Assembly: GCA_019750135.1 (NCBI GenBank) | Contig: JAIEOV010000086.1 | Coordinates: 1-42,056, forward strand | Reading direction: 5' to 3' | From: Reyranella sp. | GTDB lineage: Bacteria > Pseudomonadota > Alphaproteobacteria > Reyranellales > Reyranellaceae | DNA length: 42,056 nt | Part shown: in pieces, positions 41,139 through 42,056 of the stretch | Layout: each line of letters opens with the position of its first letter | Position numbering within the stretch: position 1 is the first letter of the stretch | Position numbers and translations under genes: made by a program | Notes under the pieces: generated by a model | The model's input: only the letters and a program-made list of their open reading frames with translations | Databases searched by the model: none | Told to the model about the DNA's origin: nothing

Positions 41139-41600
41139 ATGCAGCTCGACAAGAAAGTGATCGGCCACGAGTTCGAGGCCTTCAGCACCACCGTCGAAGC
41201 CGGCAAGGTGAAACTGTTCTGCAAGGCCATTGGCGAGGAAGATCCGATCTACAGCGACGAGGCCGCCGCCAAGAAAGCCGGCTATCGCGCCGTACCGGTG
41301 CCGCCGACGTTCCTGCAGGCCATCACCAACGACGATCCGGGCAAGGGCGGCCTCTTGCGCCTGCTCAACGTCGATATCGGCCTGATCCTGCACGGCGAGC
41401 AGCACTACGACTACTACGCGCCAGTCTTCGTCGGCGACAAGATCACCTGCCAGCAGAAGGTGACCGACATGTACGACAAGAAGGGCGGCGCCCTCTGGTT
41501 CGTGGTCTCCGAGACCTCGATGAAGGACCAGTCGGGCAAGCTCGTGGCCAAGGGCACGGGCATCACCGTCGTGCGCAACCCCGACGCCGGCAAGAAGTGA
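41139..41600 (+). CDS. MaoC-type hotdog protein, N-terminal-like subunit
   Basis: A 153-residue hotdog-fold protein resembling the N-terminal half of MaoC/HadA dehydratases (LFCKAIGEEDPIYSDEAAAK, VPVPPTFLQA). The hydratase motif D-x-N-P-x-H is not present: it reads EEDPIYSD. It is therefore probably the non-catalytic partner of the next gene product, as in HadA-HadB pairs and ChsH-type hydratases. GGAGG lies five bases before the ATG. The gene follows the terminator at 41079 and may be read by transcripts that pass it. Confidence 0.85.
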   Translation: MQLDKKVIGHEFEAFSTTVEAGKVKLFCKAIGEEDPIYSDEAAAKKAGYRAVPVPPTFLQAITNDDPGKGGLLRLLNVDIGLILHGEQHYDYYAPVFVGDKITCQQKVTDMYDKKGGALWFVVSETSMKDQSGKLVAKGTGITVVRNPDAGKK

Positions 41601-41611
41601 GGGAGGAAGAA

Positions 41612-42034
41612 ATGGTAGCAACTCCCAAGTTCGATCAAGTGAAGGTGGGCGACGCGATCACGCCGATCGTGCTGCCGCCGATCAGCCGCCACCAGCTCGC
41701 GCTCTATTGCGGCGGCTCGGGTGACCACAATCCGATCCACGTCGATCTCGACTTCGCCAAGAAGTTCGGTTTCAAGGACGTGTTCGCCCACGGCATGCTG
41801 TCGATGGGCTTCCTCGGCCGGCTGGTCACCAGCTATGCGCCGCGCGATCGCATCCGCAAGCTCGGCACGCGCTTCACCTCGATCACCTGGCCGGGCGACG
41901 TCATCACGCTCTCGGGCAAGGTGACCGGCAAGCGCGAGGAGAACGGCGAGAAGCTGATCGACCTCGAGGTCAAGTGCACCAACCAGAACGGCCAGGACAC
42001 GCTGCAGGGCCACGCCACCGTGGCGGCGTCTTAG
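41612..42034 (+). CDS. MaoC-type hydratase, catalytic subunit
   Basis: A 140-residue hotdog-fold protein with the complete R-hydratase motif GGSGDHNPIHVD (Asp and His catalytic) and AHGMLSMGFLGR. It adds water to trans-2-enoyl-CoA, or the reverse. GGGAGG precedes the ATG at 41612, 11 bases after the stop of its partner, so the two are made together and probably form a heterodimer. The gene ends inside the window. Confidence 0.88.
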   Translation: MVATPKFDQVKVGDAITPIVLPPISRHQLALYCGGSGDHNPIHVDLDFAKKFGFKDVFAHGMLSMGFLGRLVTSYAPRDRIRKLGTRFTSITWPGDVITLSGKVTGKREENGEKLIDLEVKCTNQNGQDTLQGHATVAAS

Positions 42035-42056
42035 TCATTGCTGGGAGCGCGCCACT

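Overview
The window is GC-rich and densely coded, with short intergenic gaps, many 4- or 8-base start/stop overlaps, ANTAR-type amidase control, CheA/CheB/CheR proteins, TctC- and AmiC-type binding proteins and LemA/TPM genes. All of this fits a large-genome soil or freshwater alphaproteobacterium (Rhodospirillales/Hyphomicrobiales-like; genus not determinable here). No rRNA, tRNA, CRISPR array or insertion sequence was seen.

Layout. (1) 9-1901: a divergent pair, a lysozyme-like protein and a GH75-chitosanase-like protein. (2) 1951-12732: an amide utilisation locus. amiR and amiC (minus strand) diverge from an operon of two amidase-signature enzymes, a formamidase/acetamidase and a complete branched-chain-type ABC importer (binding protein, two permeases, two ATPases). 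The leader of the first amidase holds stacked hairpins and a strong intrinsic terminator just before the start codon, as expected for antitermination by an ANTAR protein. (3) 12748-17098 (minus): an oligopeptide-type binding protein, two TPM-domain proteins, LemA, and a zinc-ribbon protein with a TTG start. (4) 17220-21707 (minus): a 1495-residue secreted protease joining a serralysin-like metalloprotease, RTX repeats, a complete sedolisin (S53) serine protease with its propeptide, and a DUF4114-like C-terminus. (5) 21844-23820: a TctC-type binding protein and an atypical SDR protein, with a long perfect palindrome between them. (6) 23888-36041 (minus): a chemosensory cluster, read as soluble double-tip receptor, triple CheW, CheB, HEAT protein, CheR, CheY, CheA, CheY, CheC, hybrid kinase, CheY. 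No flagellar or pilus genes are beside it. (7) 36157-38158: a terminase-small-subunit-like remnant, an HdeD-family membrane protein and a NUDT19-like Nudix hydrolase. (8) 38171-38233: a second palindrome of the same family as in (5). (9) 38362-42034: an acyl-CoA operon with an HMG-CoA-synthase-fold/DUF35 fusion whose catalytic residues look lost, a thiolase, and two MaoC-type hotdog proteins.

How the parts work together. In (2), imported amides would be hydrolysed to carboxylate and ammonia, AmiC senses amide, and AmiR lets transcription pass the leader terminator. In (6), nearly every gene overlaps the next, so the proteins are probably made in fixed proportion as one signalling array, with a second promoter likely before the CheY-CheC-kinase section. 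In (9), the DUF35 domain, thiolase and paired hotdog proteins resemble known thiolase/aldolase-DUF35-hydratase assemblies for chain shortening of acyl-CoAs. The most unusual items are the two-protease fusion, the double-tip receptor with triple CheW, the degenerate HMGS-DUF35 fusion, the amidase attenuator and the palindrome family.
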